A DNA stretch of 8,102 bases from Proteiniphilum sp. UBA5384 (GTDB lineage: Bacteria > Bacteroidota > Bacteroidia > Bacteroidales > Dysgonomonadaceae). The notes under the pieces are model-generated. The model saw only the letters and a list, made by a program, of their open reading frames with translations, searched no databases and had not been told where the DNA came from. Position numbers and translations under genes: made by a program. The stretch is taken from NCBI RefSeq assembly GCF_002410825.1, contig NZ_DHOS01000039.1:1-8102 (forward strand), given 5' to 3'. Shown here in pieces: positions 7,494 to 8,102 of the stretch. How positions within the stretch are numbered: position 1 is the stretch's first letter; each line of letters begins with the position of its first letter.

Positions 7494-7805
7494 AGACCTT
7501 CGGCTAAAATACGTTCTCGCTCTTTTATAAACTCAGGTTCAAACCGGGAATACCTGTCACGAGGGGGTATGAACGGTAATCTTACCCGGAGAAGTCTTAA
7601 CTTGCTTGCGGTTATAGCAGTTGCGACGACTAGCCGATATGCCCTCCTCTTCGTCCATGTGGACATTTATCTCTCCCTTCAATGCAGCATTCAGAATATT
7701 CTCCAGTAACGAAGCAAATGTACTATCTTTACCTAAAATAGGCTTGCCGGCTTTTAGTTGTTCCAGCGCCTTGGCTTGAAAGGACTTGTAGTCAAAATCT
7801 TTCAT
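7494..7805 (-). pseudogene. IS256-family transposase, N-terminal fragment with one frameshift
   Basis: ATG at 7805 reads MKDFDYKSFQAKALEQLKAG, then KPILGKDSTFASLLENILNA and ALKGEINVHMDEEE, the well-known N-terminus of Bacteroidales IS256-type (Mutator-like) transposases. The frame continues through RKQVKTSPGKITVHTP. There one extra base (plus-strand A at 7562) shifts the frame; removing it gives RDRYSRFEPEFIKERERILA, then EGL, exactly as the family continues. The match stops at 7494, where the IS66 end starts. Only about 104 of roughly 400 codons are present; all DDE catalytic residues lie in the missing part, so it is inactive. The other half is not found beyond the far IS66 end. Confidence 0.88.
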
Positions 7806-7871
7806 AATGTAAGCTGTTGTGTGAAAGTAATAAAAAATGACTTATTTTCTGACACAGTTTACTTTACAGTC
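7806..7871 (-). repeat. Probable upstream non-coding end of the IS256-family element
   Basis: On the minus strand, 7871 downward reads GACTGTAAAGTAAACTGTGT, then CAG and an AT-rich leader up to the transposase ATG. A GTGTCA-containing end about 60 bases before the start codon is usual for IS256-family elements of this phylum. The partner inverted repeat is not in the window, so the outer boundary is an estimate. Confidence 0.4.
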
Positions 7872-8102
7872 TTGATTTCATCCGATAGTAAATTTCTCCG
7901 ATCATTTTAGAACTCTTAAGAGATTTATAAGTAAACTCAAAATCAGAATAGTTGTAAAAAAAATCACCCATAAAAGAAGGATTTTACTGTTCAAAAATTT
8001 GATCGGTCTTGCTGCTGGTTTATATTAATCTTCTCTGAACCCTCTTAGTTCGTCCCAACTGAAGATTTAAGCCGCTTTATCACCTTTTATTCACCTCGTT
8101 TC
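7872..8102. other. No assignable gene; short open stretches only
   Basis: This is AT-rich sequence outside the IS256 end. Two small minus-strand openings exist. One (8025-7902, bounded by stops) encodes a hydrophobic run ILLLWVIFFTTILILSLLIN. Another (7971-7864) reads MGDFFYNYSDFEFTYKSLKS to YYRMKSRL, with its stop lying in the putative IS256 end. Neither shows a family signature or a convincing start; one could be the debris of a gene cut by the IS256 insertion. Confidence 0.35.

Noticed and set aside
6041..7501. Target-site duplication flanking the IS66 remnant
   Set aside because: The 8 bases on the two sides (gaagagta and agaccttc) are not direct repeats.
1..8102. CRISPR array, tRNA/rRNA, retron, toxin-antitoxin or other defence system
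   Set aside because: No regularly spaced repeats, cloverleaf-like RNA, reverse transcriptase or paired small genes were seen on either strand.

Overview
The window looks like chromosomal DNA of a gut-type Bacteroidales bacterium (Bacteroides, Parabacteroides or a relative). The evidence is a SusC/SusD-type outer-membrane uptake pair, Bacteroidetes-style lipoprotein signal peptides with acidic residues after the lipid-bearing Cys, AT-rich gene leaders without obvious Shine-Dalgarno sequences, and IS66 and IS256 remnants whose protein readings resemble Bacteroidales copies. Genus and species cannot be fixed from this sequence alone.

Left part (1-5923): one plus-strand operon of four genes, with gaps of 21 and 28 bases and then a near-overlap. 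In order they are a SusC-like TonB-dependent transporter whose N-terminus lies before the window, a SusD-like lipoprotein of the SusD_2 type, a DUF5012/BT_2262-type lipoprotein with an Ig-like N-terminal half, and a lipoprotein resembling the PF12888 'lipid-binding putative hydrolase' family. A long hairpin at 5889-5923 closes the operon. Together they describe a cell-surface machine: the lipoproteins bind a ligand outside the cell, SusD acts as lid over the SusC barrel, and SusC imports the ligand with TonB energy. No degradative enzyme, regulator or sigma/anti-sigma pair is visible, so the substrate cannot be named.

Right part (5924-8102): a gene graveyard on the minus strand. From 6049 to 7493 lies a heavily decayed IS66-family element with recognisable ends, a tnpA remnant, the first codons of tnpB, and the C-terminal third of tnpC in several frames. 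Between the tnpB and tnpC pieces is a GC-richer segment (about 6760-7089) that I cannot assign. The IS66 end at 7493 abuts the N-terminal ~104 codons of an IS256-family transposase gene (7805 down to 7494), which is well preserved apart from one inserted base. The reading suggests a nested insertion (IS66 into IS256) with later loss of the other IS256 half. The last ~230 bases hold only short, unassignable open stretches.

I found no CRISPR array, RNA gene, phage or defence module, and nothing that I would call a new biological system. The most interesting items are the unassigned segment inside the IS66 remnant, the unequal decay of the two nested elements, and the enzyme-less uptake operon.
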